Positions 40,546 to 50,944 are shown, numbered from the stretch's first letter. The stretch: 64,000 nucleotides of DNA from Paraburkholderia sartisoli (GCF_900107685.1 NZ_FNRQ01000008.1:183844-247843), one strand, 5' to 3'. Numbers and translations: made by a program. Notes: generated by a model from the letters alone, not told the origin.

Positions 40546-41856
40546 TCAGTGTTGCTGCGATTTACGGTAGGCCATCACACCCGCCACCGTATAGAAGCTG
40601 CCGAAAACCACGATTCTACCATTGTCAGGCACGCGTTTTAGTGCGTCCTGAAAAGCTTCCGCGGGCGATCCGAAGCGTTGCACGCTGCTGTCCGGCCCGT
40701 CTGCGACACCCGCTTCGCGCAATGCCGCCTCCAGCTGGACGGCGGTGGCGCCGCGCGGCGTCGGCAGGTCGGTCACGCACCAGTGGTCGATCTCGCCCTT
40801 CAGGTGCTGCAGGATGCCGGCGATGTCCTTGTCGCGCATCGAGCCAAATACCGCGTAGGTGTACGGAAAATAGCCCATATTGCCGATATTTTGCGCCAGC
40901 ACCGCCGCCGCATGCGGATTGTGGCCCACGTCCAGCACGACCGCCGGCAGCCCCGGCAGCACCTGAAAACGGCCCGGCAGTTCGACGTTGGCGAGCCCGA
41001 GGCGGATGTCCTGCGCGGAAACTGGCAGACGGTCGCGTAGCGCTTCGAGCCCGGCGAGCGCCGCCGACGTGTTGATCAGCTGGTTCGCGCCACGCAGCGC
41101 CGGATACGCAAGCGCCGAGCGCCGCATCGTCCGGCCGACGTAGCTCCACTGCTGGCGCTCGCTGCCCGCCTGCCCTTCGTAGCGGAAGTCACGGCCAAAG
41201 AGCCACAGGTCGGCGCCGATTTTTTCGGCGTGATCGATCAGCGTTTGCGGCGGGACCGGATCGGCGCAGATCGCAGGCTTGCCCGCGCGGAAGATGCCGG
41301 CCTTCTCGAACGCGATCTTTTCGCGCGTATCGCCGAGGTAATCGGTGTGATCGATGTCGATACTCGTGATGATCGCGCAATCGGTATCGAGAATATTGAC
41401 CGCGTCCAGCCGGCCGCCCAGGCCGACTTCGAAGATCACCACGTCCAGCCCGCGCGACGCGAACAGATGCATGATCGCCAGCGTCGTGAATTCGAAGTAG
41501 GTCAGCGAGACGGGCTCGGGCAAGCTCCTGCGCGCCTGCTCCACGGCGTGGAAGTGCGGCAGCAGTTCGGCATCGGTGGCGTCCTGGCCGTTCACGCGCG
41601 CGCGTTCGTTGAACGTCAGCAGATGCGGCGACGTGTGGCAACCGACGCTATACCCCGCGCGCAGCAGGATCGACTCGAGGATCGCGCACGTCGAGCCCTT
41701 GCCGTTGGTGCCACCGACGGTGATCACCGGACAGGCGAACGAGAGTTGCAGCGCGTCGCGCACCTGGTTGATGCGGGCGAGACCCATGTCGATGCCGACA
41801 GGATGCGCGGATTCAAGATGCGTGAGCCACGCGTCCAGGGTCGAAAATGAGGTCAT
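40546..41856 (-). CDS. folC: Bifunctional dihydrofolate synthase / folylpolyglutamate synthase
   Basis: 436 residues from the ATG at 41856 (MTSFSTLDAWLTHL); a TTG three codons earlier is less likely. Mur-ligase fold: P-loop VITVGGTNGKGSTCAILES near residue 48, FEVGLGGRLDAVNI, SIDIDHTDYLG near 150, and VVLDVGHNPHAAAVLA in the C-terminal domain. It adds glutamate to dihydropteroate and further glutamates to tetrahydrofolate. It follows accD on the same strand after a hairpin-containing gap. Confidence 0.96.
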   Translation of the reverse strand: MTSFSTLDAWLTHLESAHPVGIDMGLARINQVRDALQLSFACPVITVGGTNGKGSTCAILESILLRAGYSVGCHTSPHLLTFNERARVNGQDATDAELLPHFHAVEQARRSLPEPVSLTYFEFTTLAIMHLFASRGLDVVIFEVGLGGRLDAVNILDTDCAIITSIDIDHTDYLGDTREKIAFEKAGIFRAGKPAICADPVPPQTLIDHAEKIGADLWLFGRDFRYEGQAGSERQQWSYVGRTMRRSALAYPALRGANQLINTSAALAGLEALRDRLPVSAQDIRLGLANVELPGRFQVLPGLPAVVLDVGHNPHAAAVLAQNIGNMGYFPYTYAVFGSMRDKDIAGILQHLKGEIDHWCVTDLPTPRGATAVQLEAALREAGVADGPDSSVQRFGSPAEAFQDALKRVPDNGRIVVFGSFYTVAGVMAYRKSQQH

Positions 41857-41914
41857 CGGTTGCAACCGGGCAAGACAGGTTAACCAGCGAGGCCAACATT
41901 ATCCCGGAAACGAC

Positions 41915-41954
41915 AGCGCGCCGCTCGATTGCTCTCGCGGCGCGCTTCTTTTTT
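41915..41954 (+). terminator. Strong hairpin with T-run between accD and folC
   Basis: A 10-base perfect stem AGCGCGCCGC (41915-41924) / GCGGCGCGCT (41937-41946) is followed on the plus strand by TCTTTTTT. The T-run faces the plus strand, opposite to both flanking genes, so it would mainly stop antisense transcription into accD. In the gene direction it is a stable hairpin without a proper T-run and may only partly separate accD from folC. Confidence 0.65.
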
Positions 41955-42004
41955 ACATTTGCCGCGCATCGCCGCTATCGGGCGGGAGGCGCGTCGTGGC
42001 CGGA

Positions 42005-42877
<873 letters not shown>

Positions 42878-42958
42878 GTTGTATCCCTCAAAGGTCTTCT
42901 TCTATGGGCGAAGCGGCGGGACGAACCCGCCGCCTTGCCAGAGACGACAAAATTAGTG

Positions 42959-43774
42959 TTATCGCGCGGCCGTGCCAATGCTGTCGATCGCCTGGCGCAC
43001 TTCCGCGATGAAACGCGTCAGCGTGCCGGCGGCGGCTTCAGGCGAGGCCTGCTGTAGCAACTGGACGATCCGGCTGCCGATCACGACGGCATCGGAGACT
43101 TCGGCCACGGCACGGGCCGTATCGGCGTCCCGGATGCCAAAACCGACGCCCACCGGCAGGGGAACGCGCGACTTGATGGCCGGGATTTTACCCGCGATGC
43201 TGGAAACGTCCAGATTTGCCGCTCCGGTGACCCCTTTGAGCGACACATAATAGACGTAGCCGCTCGCGATCTTGCCGACTTCCGCGATGCGCTCGTCGGT
43301 CGACGTCGGTGCCAGCAGAAAGATCGGATCGACGCCTGCAGCACGCATTTTTCCGGCGAACGCCACCGATTCTTCCGGCGGGTAATCGACGACCAGCACG
43401 CCATCGACGCCCGCTTCTTTCGCGGCGGCCGCGAAGGCGTCGGCGCCCATGCGCTCGATCGGATTCGCATAGCCCATCAGCACGACGGGCGTCCTGTCGT
43501 CTTTCTCACGGAAGCGTTTGACGTCGGCGAGCACCGTGCGCAGCGAAACGCCTTTGGCCAGCGCGCGCTCCGACGAAGCCTGGATCACCGGGCCATCGGC
43601 CATCGGATCGGAAAACGGCACGCCAAGCTCGATGACGTCCGCGCCGCCGGCGGCAAGCGCATGCATGAATTCGACGGTGCGGGCGGGGTCGGGATCGCCT
43701 GCCGTCATGAACGGAATCAGGCCTTTCTTGCCCTGTTCGGCCAGTGCCGCGAATGTGTTCTTGATACGGGACAT
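42959..43774 (-). CDS. trpA: Tryptophan synthase alpha chain
   Basis: 271 residues. It has the conserved LIPFMTAGDPDP, VIELGVPFSDPMADGP (catalytic Glu and Asp), PVVLMGYANPI and VGFGIRDADTARAV segments of the TIM barrel. It cleaves indole-3-glycerol phosphate and passes indole to TrpB. Unusually, a DNA methyltransferase gene lies between trpB and trpA, so the two subunits are not adjacent; this is a layout I know from Burkholderia. Confidence 0.97.
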   Translation of the reverse strand: MSRIKNTFAALAEQGKKGLIPFMTAGDPDPARTVEFMHALAAGGADVIELGVPFSDPMADGPVIQASSERALAKGVSLRTVLADVKRFREKDDRTPVVLMGYANPIERMGADAFAAAAKEAGVDGVLVVDYPPEESVAFAGKMRAAGVDPIFLLAPTSTDERIAEVGKIASGYVYYVSLKGVTGAANLDVSSIAGKIPAIKSRVPLPVGVGFGIRDADTARAVAEVSDAVVIGSRIVQLLQQASPEAAAGTLTRFIAEVRQAIDSIGTAAR

Positions 43775-43845
43775 GGAAATTTTCTCGGAAAATCGTTAAC
43801 TGCGCGCCAATAACGCGTGATGTGTACGCGGATCGCGTGGCCGTT

Positions 43846-44781
43846 TCAGTTCGACCCGGCCGCGGCGGCGGACACAGCGGGCGCGTCAGGCGCACGCATC
43901 GCCACCGGCGAGACCGCGCTGACGCGTTCACGCGCTATCGCGCAGTAACTTTCATTGATCTCATAGCCGACGAATTCGCGCCGCTGACGGGCGCAGGCGA
44001 CTGCGGTGGTGCCGCTGCCCATGAACGGGTCGAGTACACGCCCGCCCGGTGGACAACTTGCGAGCACCATCCGCTCGACGATTTCCAGAGGCTTCTGGGT
44101 CGGATGATCGACGCGCTCGGCGTGCTGCCGATGCAACCGCGATACCGACCAGACGTCCTTCGGATTATAGCCAAGCTCCAGCCACTTGCTCCCTTCGAAC
44201 AACTTGCGCGAACGCGCCTTCTTCGTGACAGCATCGTACGGGATACGGACGGGATCGAGATCGAAGTAATAATCCTTCGACACCGCGAAAAAACCGATGT
44301 TGTCATGCACTGACGTAAAGCGGCGCGTCGTGCCGCCCATGCTGGGCACGCGCCGGTCCCAGACGATTTCGTTGACCATCGTGAGGCGTGACTTCAGGAA
44401 AACGAAGATTTCCGGCGCATATTGCCAGGTGCAGAAGATGTACAGCGAACCGGACGGCTTCAGCTTCGGAATTGCCAGATCCAGCCATTCGCGCGTCCAG
44501 GCGAGAAAATCCTCGCCGGAACGCATGTCCGAATCGTTGCCGTAGTCCTTGCCGAGCCCGTACGGTGGATCGGCCAGAATCAGGTCGATCGAGCCGTCGG
44601 GCAGGTTCGCTGCATCGGTCAGAAAATCGCGGTTCAAGAGTTCAATGCCCTTCGGCGCCGCTGGCACGTGAGGCATCGCGGCCGGAGTGCCGGTCACGCC
44701 GGCCGCCGCTTCGGCCACGTCGGCCGCGCGGGCTTCGATGGTCGGTTGCGGCTCGTCGAACTCGTCGAACTCGTCGCGCAT
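43846..44781 (-). CDS. Orphan DNA methyltransferase (beta-class, N6-adenine or N4-cytosine type)
   Basis: 311 residues. Motif IV LILADPPYGLGKDYG (DPPY at 71-74) comes before motif I DPFMGSGTTAVACA (about 251-264), the beta-class order; DPPY rather than SPPY favours adenine. The first 45 residues are an acidic, Ala-rich tail. No restriction enzyme gene is near, so it is an orphan methyltransferase. I recall that Burkholderia cenocepacia has an orphan enzyme encoded near its trp genes, reported to methylate GTWWAC; whether this is its orthologue is inference. It starts 11 bases after trpB ends and is probably co-transcribed with trpB and trpA. Confidence 0.88.
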   Translation of the reverse strand: MRDEFDEFDEPQPTIEARAADVAEAAAGVTGTPAAMPHVPAAPKGIELLNRDFLTDAANLPDGSIDLILADPPYGLGKDYGNDSDMRSGEDFLAWTREWLDLAIPKLKPSGSLYIFCTWQYAPEIFVFLKSRLTMVNEIVWDRRVPSMGGTTRRFTSVHDNIGFFAVSKDYYFDLDPVRIPYDAVTKKARSRKLFEGSKWLELGYNPKDVWSVSRLHRQHAERVDHPTQKPLEIVERMVLASCPPGGRVLDPFMGSGTTAVACARQRREFVGYEINESYCAIARERVSAVSPVAMRAPDAPAVSAAAAGSN

Positions 44782-44792
44782 CGTCGGGGCGC

Positions 44793-45986
44793 TCAGAACG
44801 TGATACCCGATCGCTCGGCGACCGTGTGCATGTCCTTGTCGCCACGACCCGACAGGTTGACCAGAAGGTATTTGTCCTTCGGCAACGTCGGCGCGAGTTT
44901 CGCCGCGTAGGCGAGCGCATGGCTCGACTCCAGCGCGGGAATGATGCCTTCGATCCGGCAGCAGTCGTGGAACGCCTTCAGCGCTTCTTCGTCGGTGATG
45001 CCGACGTACTGCGCGCGGCCGCTGTCCTTCAGCCAGGCGTGCTCGGGACCGACGCCCGGATAATCGAGACCCGCGGAAATCGAATGCGTCTCGATGATCT
45101 GGCCATTTTCGTCCTGCAGCAGGTACGTGCGATTGCCGTGCAGCACGCCGGGGCTGCCGCCGATCAGCGACGCCGCATGACGGCCCGTGTCGATACCGTC
45201 GCCCGCGGCTTCAACGCCGATCAACTGCACGGATGTGTCGTCGATATACGGGTAAAAGATGCCCATCGCGTTCGAACCGCCACCGACGCACGCAATCACC
45301 GCGTCCGGCTGGCGACCGACCAGTTCGGGCATCTGTACCTTGCATTCGTCGCCGATCACGCGCTGGAAGTCGCGCACCATCATCGGATACGGGTGCGGAC
45401 CCGCGACCGTGCCAATGATGTAGAACGTGTTTTCAACGTTCGTGACCCAGTCGCGCATCGCTTCATTGAGCGCGTCTTTCAGCGTGCGCGAGCCCGATTC
45501 GACGGGCACGACGGTCGCGCCGAGCAGCTTCATCCGGTAGACGTTGGCGGCCTGACGGCGCACGTCTTCCGAGCCCATGTACACGACGCATTCCATGCCG
45601 AAGCGCGCGGCGATCGTCGCCGTCGCCACGCCGTGCTGGCCGGCGCCGGTTTCCGCGATCACGCGCGGCTTGCCCATGCGCCTGGCAAGCAGCGCCTGGC
45701 CGATCACGTTGTTCACCTTGTGGGCGCCCGTGTGGTTCAGGTCTTCGCGCTTCAGGAACACCTGCGCGCCGCCGAGCATTTCGCTCCAGCGCCGTGCGTG
45801 GTAAATCGGGGAAGGACGGCCCACGAAATACTTTAATTCGCGCTCATATTCGGCGATAAAGTCGGGATCTTGCTGGTATTTCTCGTATGCCGCGCGCAGT
45901 TCATCCAGTGCATGAACCAGCGTCTCGGCGACGAACACGCCGCCATACTGGCCGAAATGGCCTCTTTCATCGGGCAAGTTGTACAT
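44793..45986 (-). CDS. trpB: Tryptophan synthase beta chain
   Basis: 397 residues from the ATG at 45986 (MYNLPDERGHFGQYGG), the normal TrpB length; an extension to 46049 runs into trpF. Typical segments: PSPIYHARRWSEMLGGAQVF, NHTGAHKVNNVIGQ with the PLP lysine, ETGAGQHGVATATIAA, and CVGGGSNAMGIFYPY. It joins indole and serine to tryptophan. It lies 59 bases after trpF on the same strand. Confidence 0.97.
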   Translation of the reverse strand: MYNLPDERGHFGQYGGVFVAETLVHALDELRAAYEKYQQDPDFIAEYERELKYFVGRPSPIYHARRWSEMLGGAQVFLKREDLNHTGAHKVNNVIGQALLARRMGKPRVIAETGAGQHGVATATIAARFGMECVVYMGSEDVRRQAANVYRMKLLGATVVPVESGSRTLKDALNEAMRDWVTNVENTFYIIGTVAGPHPYPMMVRDFQRVIGDECKVQMPELVGRQPDAVIACVGGGSNAMGIFYPYIDDTSVQLIGVEAAGDGIDTGRHAASLIGGSPGVLHGNRTYLLQDENGQIIETHSISAGLDYPGVGPEHAWLKDSGRAQYVGITDEEALKAFHDCCRIEGIIPALESSHALAYAAKLAPTLPKDKYLLVNLSGRGDKDMHTVAERSGITF

Positions 45987-46045
45987 TGCGTCACTCTTCT
46001 CAGAATGGCCCGCCACGGGCTCCGGGAGCCGCGGCGCTGCCTGAA

Positions 46046-46765
46046 TCACCGGGCGTCCGCTTCGCGCACCGCGCGTACGAACGCCGCCATCCGGGCGTGA
46101 TCTTTCACGCCCTTCGCGCCCGGTACTTCGATGCCGCTCGAGACATCGACCGCGTACGGGCGCACGCGATGAATCGCATCACTGACGTTTTGCGCGTTCA
46201 ACCCACCACTCAAAACGGCCCGACGCGCGAGCTCTGGAGGAATAAGTGACCAATCGAAAACCTGTCCGCCGCCACCATAACCGTCGACGAGGGCGTCGAG
46301 CAGAATGGCGCTGGCTGCTGAATAGTTAAGCGCCGATTTTACCAAATCGGCTCGCTGAGTATCGGCCCCGATGCGCAGTGCGCGCAACCAAGGCAAACCC
46401 GCAATGTTCGCGAGCGAGTCGCACTCGTCAGGCGTTTCGTCGCCGTGGAACTGGAGCATCGTCAGCGGCACGTTCGCGGTCACTTCGCGCATCCATTCCG
46501 GCGACGCGTTCACGAACAGTCCCACCACCGAAACGAACGGCGGTATGTCCCGGGTGAGCTCGACAGCCTGCGCGACGCTCACCGAACGCGGGCTGGCCGG
46601 ATAGAACACGAGCCCGATCGCGTCCGCGCCGAGATCGATCGCGTGCGCGATGTGCCCCAGCGTCGACAGGCCACACAGCTTGATGCGCGTGCGATGGATT
46701 CGATGCTCTGGCGTGGTGTCCGCGGCTTGCGCCGGGTGGGCCAGGTCGTTCGGGAGAGTTGTCAT
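46046..46765 (-). CDS. trpF: Phosphoribosylanthranilate isomerase
   Basis: 239 residues if it starts at the ATG at 46765, whose ATGA overlaps the truA stop; ATGs at 46783 and 46795 would lie inside truA. A 35-residue non-conserved tail precedes the TIM barrel, which begins RIKLCGLSTLGHIAHAIDLG. It contains GLVFYPASPRSVS, LQFHGDE, LDALVDGYGGGGQVFDW and LSGGLNAQNV, all standard TrpF elements. It converts PRA to CdRP in tryptophan synthesis. Coupling to truA recalls the truA-trpF order of many proteobacteria. Confidence 0.95.
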   Translation of the reverse strand: MTTLPNDLAHPAQAADTTPEHRIHRTRIKLCGLSTLGHIAHAIDLGADAIGLVFYPASPRSVSVAQAVELTRDIPPFVSVVGLFVNASPEWMREVTANVPLTMLQFHGDETPDECDSLANIAGLPWLRALRIGADTQRADLVKSALNYSAASAILLDALVDGYGGGGQVFDWSLIPPELARRAVLSGGLNAQNVSDAIHRVRPYAVDVSSGIEVPGAKGVKDHARMAAFVRAVREADAR

Positions 46766-47568
46766 GGTTCGGGTTGCGTCCATACGGTGCTCCACGGCAC
46801 GCTGCCTGCGTGCGCGGCCGGCACCGCGAAGACCTCAGGATAGCCGACCTGCGCGAGATAGAGGCCGTCGGGCATGAAGGTCGGCGCCGCGTTACCGCGG
46901 TTGCGGCTCGCCAGCACGTCGGCCAGCCAGCTTGCCGGATGACGTCCACGCCCCACCGCGACGAGGCATCCCATCAGGTTGCGCACCATGTGGTGCAGGA
47001 ACGCGTTGGCGCGGAAGCGGAAGTGAATGAAGTCACCCTGCTGGCGTACGTCGATCTGATACAGATGCTTGACGGGTGTTTTCGCCTGACACTCGGACGA
47101 GCGGAACGCCGAAAAGTCATGTTCGCCGATCAGGCAGGCCGCCGCGGCCCGCATGGCGTCGACGTCGAGCGGCGTGTGGATCCAGCCGGCCCGGCCGGTC
47201 AGCATCGGCGAGCGGACCGGGTGGACGTAGAGCACGTAGTAATACGTCCGTTCGAAGGCCGAGAAACGGGCGTGGAACGTCTCCGGCATCGCCTGAGCCC
47301 ATTGCACGGCGACGGTCTTCGGCAGGAATGCGTTCGTGCCGCGCACCCACGAGAACGGTGTGCGATCGAGTTCCGTATCGAAGTGGGCAACCTGTCCGAG
47401 CCCGTGTACGCCGGTGTCGGTGCGGCCGGCCACGACCGTCTGCAACGGCGTCTGCGCGAATTCCCGCAACGCGCGCTCGAGTTCGTCCTGCACGGTTTTG
47501 CCGTGCGGCTGGGACTGCCAGCCGCAAAAGGCCGCGCCGTCGTACTCGATGCCCAGAGCAATGCGCAT
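46762..47568 (-). CDS. truA: tRNA pseudouridine(38-40) synthase
   Basis: 268 residues. It opens MRIALGIEYDGAAFCGWQ, with the catalytic Asp in VAGRTDTGVHGLGQ and the conserved RYYVYR-type segment FERTYYYVLYV, then FLHHMVRNLMGCLVAVGRG. It converts uridines 38-40 in tRNA anticodon arms to pseudouridine. The start codon overlaps the fimV stop by one base (TAATG) and the stop overlaps the trpF start (ATGA), so the three are translationally linked. Confidence 0.97.
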   Translation of the reverse strand: MRIALGIEYDGAAFCGWQSQPHGKTVQDELERALREFAQTPLQTVVAGRTDTGVHGLGQVAHFDTELDRTPFSWVRGTNAFLPKTVAVQWAQAMPETFHARFSAFERTYYYVLYVHPVRSPMLTGRAGWIHTPLDVDAMRAAAACLIGEHDFSAFRSSECQAKTPVKHLYQIDVRQQGDFIHFRFRANAFLHHMVRNLMGCLVAVGRGRHPASWLADVLASRNRGNAAPTFMPDGLYLAQVGYPEVFAVPAAHAGSVPWSTVWTQPEP

Positions 47569-49685
47569 TACGAAAGCGGCGCGAGCGTCGAGAGAAGCGC
47601 GCGCGCTTCGTTGCGGGTCGCGGCATCGTTGGACTCGATCACTTCGTTGACCAGCGTCCGCGCACCCGACAGGTCGCCGAGTTCGATGTACTCCGCCGCG
47701 AGTTCGAGCTTGTTGCGCGCGATTTTCGCGAGGTCTTCGGGCGTGAAGGCAGGCAGGGACTGCGCGGGGCTCGGCGGCAGTTCGAGGTCGAAATCGAGCT
47801 TCAGCGCGCCGAACGGCATTGCGCCAAGGCCCGCGACGGCGGCCGGGCCAGCGGTACCCGTGCCGATTTCGTCGGCGGCATGCGGTGCCGCGGGCGGCTG
47901 GGCAACAGCCTGGCGGGCGGTGACTTCGGGTTCGACGACGGGTTGGCTCGCCGCCGGCGGGAAACCATCCAGCGTCATTTCGCCGAACGGCGCGGGTGAC
48001 TCCGTGCGCGGCGGCAGCGCCATGTCGAGCGCGCCAAGCGCCGCGACGGCCTCACGCGGGAATTCTGTAGCGTGCGGCGGGGGTTCGACAGAGGCCGACT
48101 GCGCGTGTGCGTCTTCATCGAGCGCGTGAGCGGATGCCTGGCCGTCCGCGTGCAGGTTGTGATCGGTGTGCTGGACGGGCGCGTCGTGATGCACGTCAGG
48201 GGCAACGTAGGCGTCGGTCGCCCCGGCTTGCGGCAACGGTTCGGGTGCAGTGGCTTGCGCCGGTTCTGTGTGCGTGGTGGGCGTTAACGGTTCCGCTGGC
48301 TCGGGCGGCAGGTCGGCATGGGTGGTTTCTGCTGCCTTCACCGCTTGATCTTGCGTGCCTGCGCCGACGTATCGCGCACCTTCGTCTTCTTCGGGTTCAT
48401 GCGCCGCGGGATCGATCTGCTCCATCGGCAGCGCCCCAGCACCCAGTTCAGCCGCAGCGGCGAGACTCGCCCCACCCGGCGCGCTTTCAGGCGTGCCGGG
48501 CTGGACCGGCGGGAACGCCTGAGCCTGTACGTCATCGCTCGCGAGCGGTGCAGCAGGCAACGCGGTTTTTGCAACCGCATCCGCGCTGCCGGCATCCGCT
48601 GCCGGACGGCGCCGCCGGCGCACGGTCAAACTCAGGATCAACGCAATCACCGCCGCGACGGCGGCTGCGATCCCCGCCATCACGCCCGGCGACAACCCTG
48701 CCGCCCCCGTGCCCGCATTGCCCGCCACAACGGTCGAACCAACCGTCGCGCCGCTACCCGGCGCGACACCCGCGCTGGCCTGCGGCGTGGAGGCCGACGA
48801 CACAGCCGCAGCGCTGCCCACTTGCGGCGTCTTCCCTACCGGCACGATGCCGTGCTTTTGCAACTCCATCAGCACCCGGCTCTTCAACGCGAGCAATTGC
48901 TGGAGACTCGACACCGATGTCCGCGCCTGCGATCCGGCCTCCGGTGCAGCATCAGTCGCCGCCGCGGACGCAGTCGCGGCAGACGCACCGCCCGCCTGGA
49001 TCGACCCGGTCCATACATGCGGCGTGCCGCTGGCTGTCTGCGCCACCGGCTGCGAAACCGGTGCAGCCGCTTCTACCGGCTGCGAAGCGCCGGACGTTGC
49101 CGCTACCGCCGCGGATGAAGCCGCCGGCGCACTCGCACCCGCCACGGCGCTCGCGTTATTCGGGGTCACACTCGCCGTGGTATTCGCCGATGCATTCGCC
49201 GCAGCCGGCACGCTGGCCTCGACCGCAGGTGCAGCGGGTGCCGACGCAGCCGGCGCAGCGGCAGACGCCGCGCCCGAAGCGGAAGCCGCGGCCGAGCCCG
49301 CCACTGGCGCACTGGCAGCCACGCCGAGCGAATCCAGCGACGGCACGTTCAGCACCGCGCCCTGCCGCATACGGCTCGGATCGTGTCCCATGAACGCGTT
49401 CGGATTGGCATCGAAGATCGCCTTCGACGCACGCGCGAGCGCCGCACGATCGTGCGACTGCGTCAGCGCGATCGCGATGTCGTTCAGCGACTGTCCCGGA
49501 CGCACCGTGTACTGCGCATCCGATTCGACGACAGCCGGCGCACTCGCCGCATCGGCTGTCGCCGCGTGCGCGAAGCCCACGCCGGTTCCACTCAATGCAA
49601 ATGCGAAAACCACAGCGGCCGCCAGACGGTCCATGCGAACACGGGAAACCAAAGCGGCGGGAAGGGCATGAAATCGAACGGTCAT
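47568..49685 (-). CDS. fimV: FimV-like peptidoglycan-binding LysM protein
   Basis: 705 residues from the ATG at 49685. A signal segment (LAAAVVFAFALSGTGVGFAHA) is followed by a LysM domain at about residues 58-120 (YTVRPGQSLNDIAIALTQ ... MRQGAVLNVPSL), an Ala/Ser/Val-rich linker and one membrane helix at about 331-355. A Pro/Glu/Ala-rich cytoplasmic region follows, ending in the conserved FimV C-terminal helix pair (about 650-705, KLELAAEYIELGDLSGARTL). In Pseudomonas, FimV organises polar type IV pili and type II secretion. It sits between asd and truA, as in other gamma- and betaproteobacteria. Confidence 0.88.
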   Translation of the reverse strand: MTVRFHALPAALVSRVRMDRLAAAVVFAFALSGTGVGFAHAATADAASAPAVVESDAQYTVRPGQSLNDIAIALTQSHDRAALARASKAIFDANPNAFMGHDPSRMRQGAVLNVPSLDSLGVAASAPVAGSAAASASGAASAAAPAASAPAAPAVEASVPAAANASANTTASVTPNNASAVAGASAPAASSAAVAATSGASQPVEAAAPVSQPVAQTASGTPHVWTGSIQAGGASAATASAAATDAAPEAGSQARTSVSSLQQLLALKSRVLMELQKHGIVPVGKTPQVGSAAAVSSASTPQASAGVAPGSGATVGSTVVAGNAGTGAAGLSPGVMAGIAAAVAAVIALILSLTVRRRRRPAADAGSADAVAKTALPAAPLASDDVQAQAFPPVQPGTPESAPGGASLAAAAELGAGALPMEQIDPAAHEPEEDEGARYVGAGTQDQAVKAAETTHADLPPEPAEPLTPTTHTEPAQATAPEPLPQAGATDAYVAPDVHHDAPVQHTDHNLHADGQASAHALDEDAHAQSASVEPPPHATEFPREAVAALGALDMALPPRTESPAPFGEMTLDGFPPAASQPVVEPEVTARQAVAQPPAAPHAADEIGTGTAGPAAVAGLGAMPFGALKLDFDLELPPSPAQSLPAFTPEDLAKIARNKLELAAEYIELGDLSGARTLVNEVIESNDAATRNEARALLSTLAPLS

Positions 49686-49756
49686 CGGGAGCTCTGGCGC
49701 GGCATGGCGCTCGCCATGTTCAAGGTTGGATGGTGACAGGAATTCGGAACACACAA

Positions 49757-49787
49757 TGAAAAAAGCGCCGCGCAAGCGCGACGCTTT
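49757..49787 (-). terminator. Intrinsic terminator after asd
   Basis: On the minus strand AAAGCGTCGCGC pairs with GCGCGGCGCTTT (one G-T pair, two-base loop) and is followed by further T residues. It lies 36 bases after the asd stop and separates asd from the fimV-truA-trp transcript. Confidence 0.85.
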
Positions 49788-49822
49788 CTGAATGTCTACG
49801 CGTCGTGATCGCGTAGTTTACT

Positions 49823-50944
49823 TCACTTGTCGAGCAGGATGCGAAGCATCCGACGCAGCGGTTCCGCCGCGCCCCACAGCAACTGGTCGCCGACCGTGAA
49901 TGCCGACAGATATTCGCCACCCATCGCTAGCTTGCGCAGACGGCCGACCGGCACCGTCAGCGTGCCCGTGACCACGGCCGGCGACAGATCGCGCATCGAC
50001 GCTTCACGCTCGTTCGGCACCACCTTGACCCAGTCGTTGCCCGACGCGAGGATGCTGTTCACTTCGTCGAGCGGCACGTCTTTCTTCAGCTTGATCGTCA
50101 GCGCCTGCGAGTGGCAGCGCATGGCGCCGATGCGCACGCACAGGCCGTCGACCGGAATCGAGCCGGCTTCGCCCATGGCCGGCTTGCCCAGAATCTTGTT
50201 GGTTTCCGCGCCGCCCTTCCACTCTTCCTTCGACATGCCGTTGCCGAGATCCTTGTCGATCCACGGAATCAGCGAACCCGCGAGCGGCACGCCGAACTGG
50301 CTGGTCGGCATGCGGTCGCTGTTCATCGCTTCCAGCACGCGGCGGTCGATGTCGAGAATCGCCGACAACGGGTCCGCGAGGTCTTCTTTCGCCGCGCCGT
50401 ACAGCGTGCCCATCTGTTGCAGCAGTTCGCGCATGTTCTGCGCGCCCGCGCCCGATGCGGCCTGATACGTCATGGCCGTCATCCAGTCGATGAGGTTTTC
50501 GCGGAACAGGCCGCCGAGCGCCATCAGCATCAGGCTGACCGTGCAGTTGCCGCCGATGAAGTTCTTCTGGCCCTTGACCAGCGCGTTCTTGATCACGTCG
50601 AGGTTGACCGGATCGAGAACGATGACCGCGTCATCCTTCATGCGCAGCGACGAAGCCGCGTCGATCCAGTAGCCGTTCCAGCCCGCCGCGCGCAGCTTCG
50701 GGAACACGTCGTTCGTGTAGTCGCCGCCCTGGCAGGAGATGATGGCGTCGCACTTCTTCAGGTCGTCGATGCTCGACGCGTCTTTGAGCTTCGTCTCGTT
50801 TCTGGCGAACGACGGCGCGTTGCCGCCCGCATTGCTGGTGCTGAAAAACACCGGTTCGATGAGATCGAAATCGCCTTCCTGCTGCATGCGCTGCATCAGG
50901 ACGCTGCCGACCATACCGCGCCAACCTGTGAGACCTACGTTCAT
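49823..50944 (-). CDS. asd: Aspartate-semialdehyde dehydrogenase
   Basis: 373 residues from the ATG at 50944 (MNVGLTGWRGMVGSVL); the in-frame extension to 51019 is the structured leader. NADP-binding GLTGWRGMVGSV, the catalytic Cys134 in FIGGNCTVSLMLMAL, and the substrate-site segment RIGAMRCHSQALTIKL identify the gram-negative Asd type. It reduces aspartyl-phosphate to the semialdehyde, the branch point to lysine/diaminopimelate, threonine, methionine and isoleucine. A Thr/Lys/Ile-rich leader ORF and alternative hairpins precede it, suggesting attenuation by its own end products. Confidence 0.97.
   Translation of the reverse strand: MNVGLTGWRGMVGSVLMQRMQQEGDFDLIEPVFFSTSNAGGNAPSFARNETKLKDASSIDDLKKCDAIISCQGGDYTNDVFPKLRAAGWNGYWIDAASSLRMKDDAVIVLDPVNLDVIKNALVKGQKNFIGGNCTVSLMLMALGGLFRENLIDWMTAMTYQAASGAGAQNMRELLQQMGTLYGAAKEDLADPLSAILDIDRRVLEAMNSDRMPTSQFGVPLAGSLIPWIDKDLGNGMSKEEWKGGAETNKILGKPAMGEAGSIPVDGLCVRIGAMRCHSQALTIKLKKDVPLDEVNSILASGNDWVKVVPNEREASMRDLSPAVVTGTLTVPVGRLRKLAMGGEYLSAFTVGDQLLWGAAEPLRRMLRILLDK

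Noticed and set aside
40009..40641. Plus-strand Ala/Val/Phe-rich frame opposite the SPOR-domain gene
   Set aside because: It is the antisense of the Ala/Pro/Lys-rich linker of the SPOR protein; the apparent hydrophobicity is a by-product.
41915..41954. Reading the hairpin as the main terminator of accD
   Set aside because: The T-run is on the plus strand, opposite to accD, so as an intrinsic terminator it does not serve accD.
48709..49671. Plus-strand Ala-rich 320-codon frame opposite fimV
   Set aside because: Antisense of the low-complexity FimV linker; no independent start or motif.
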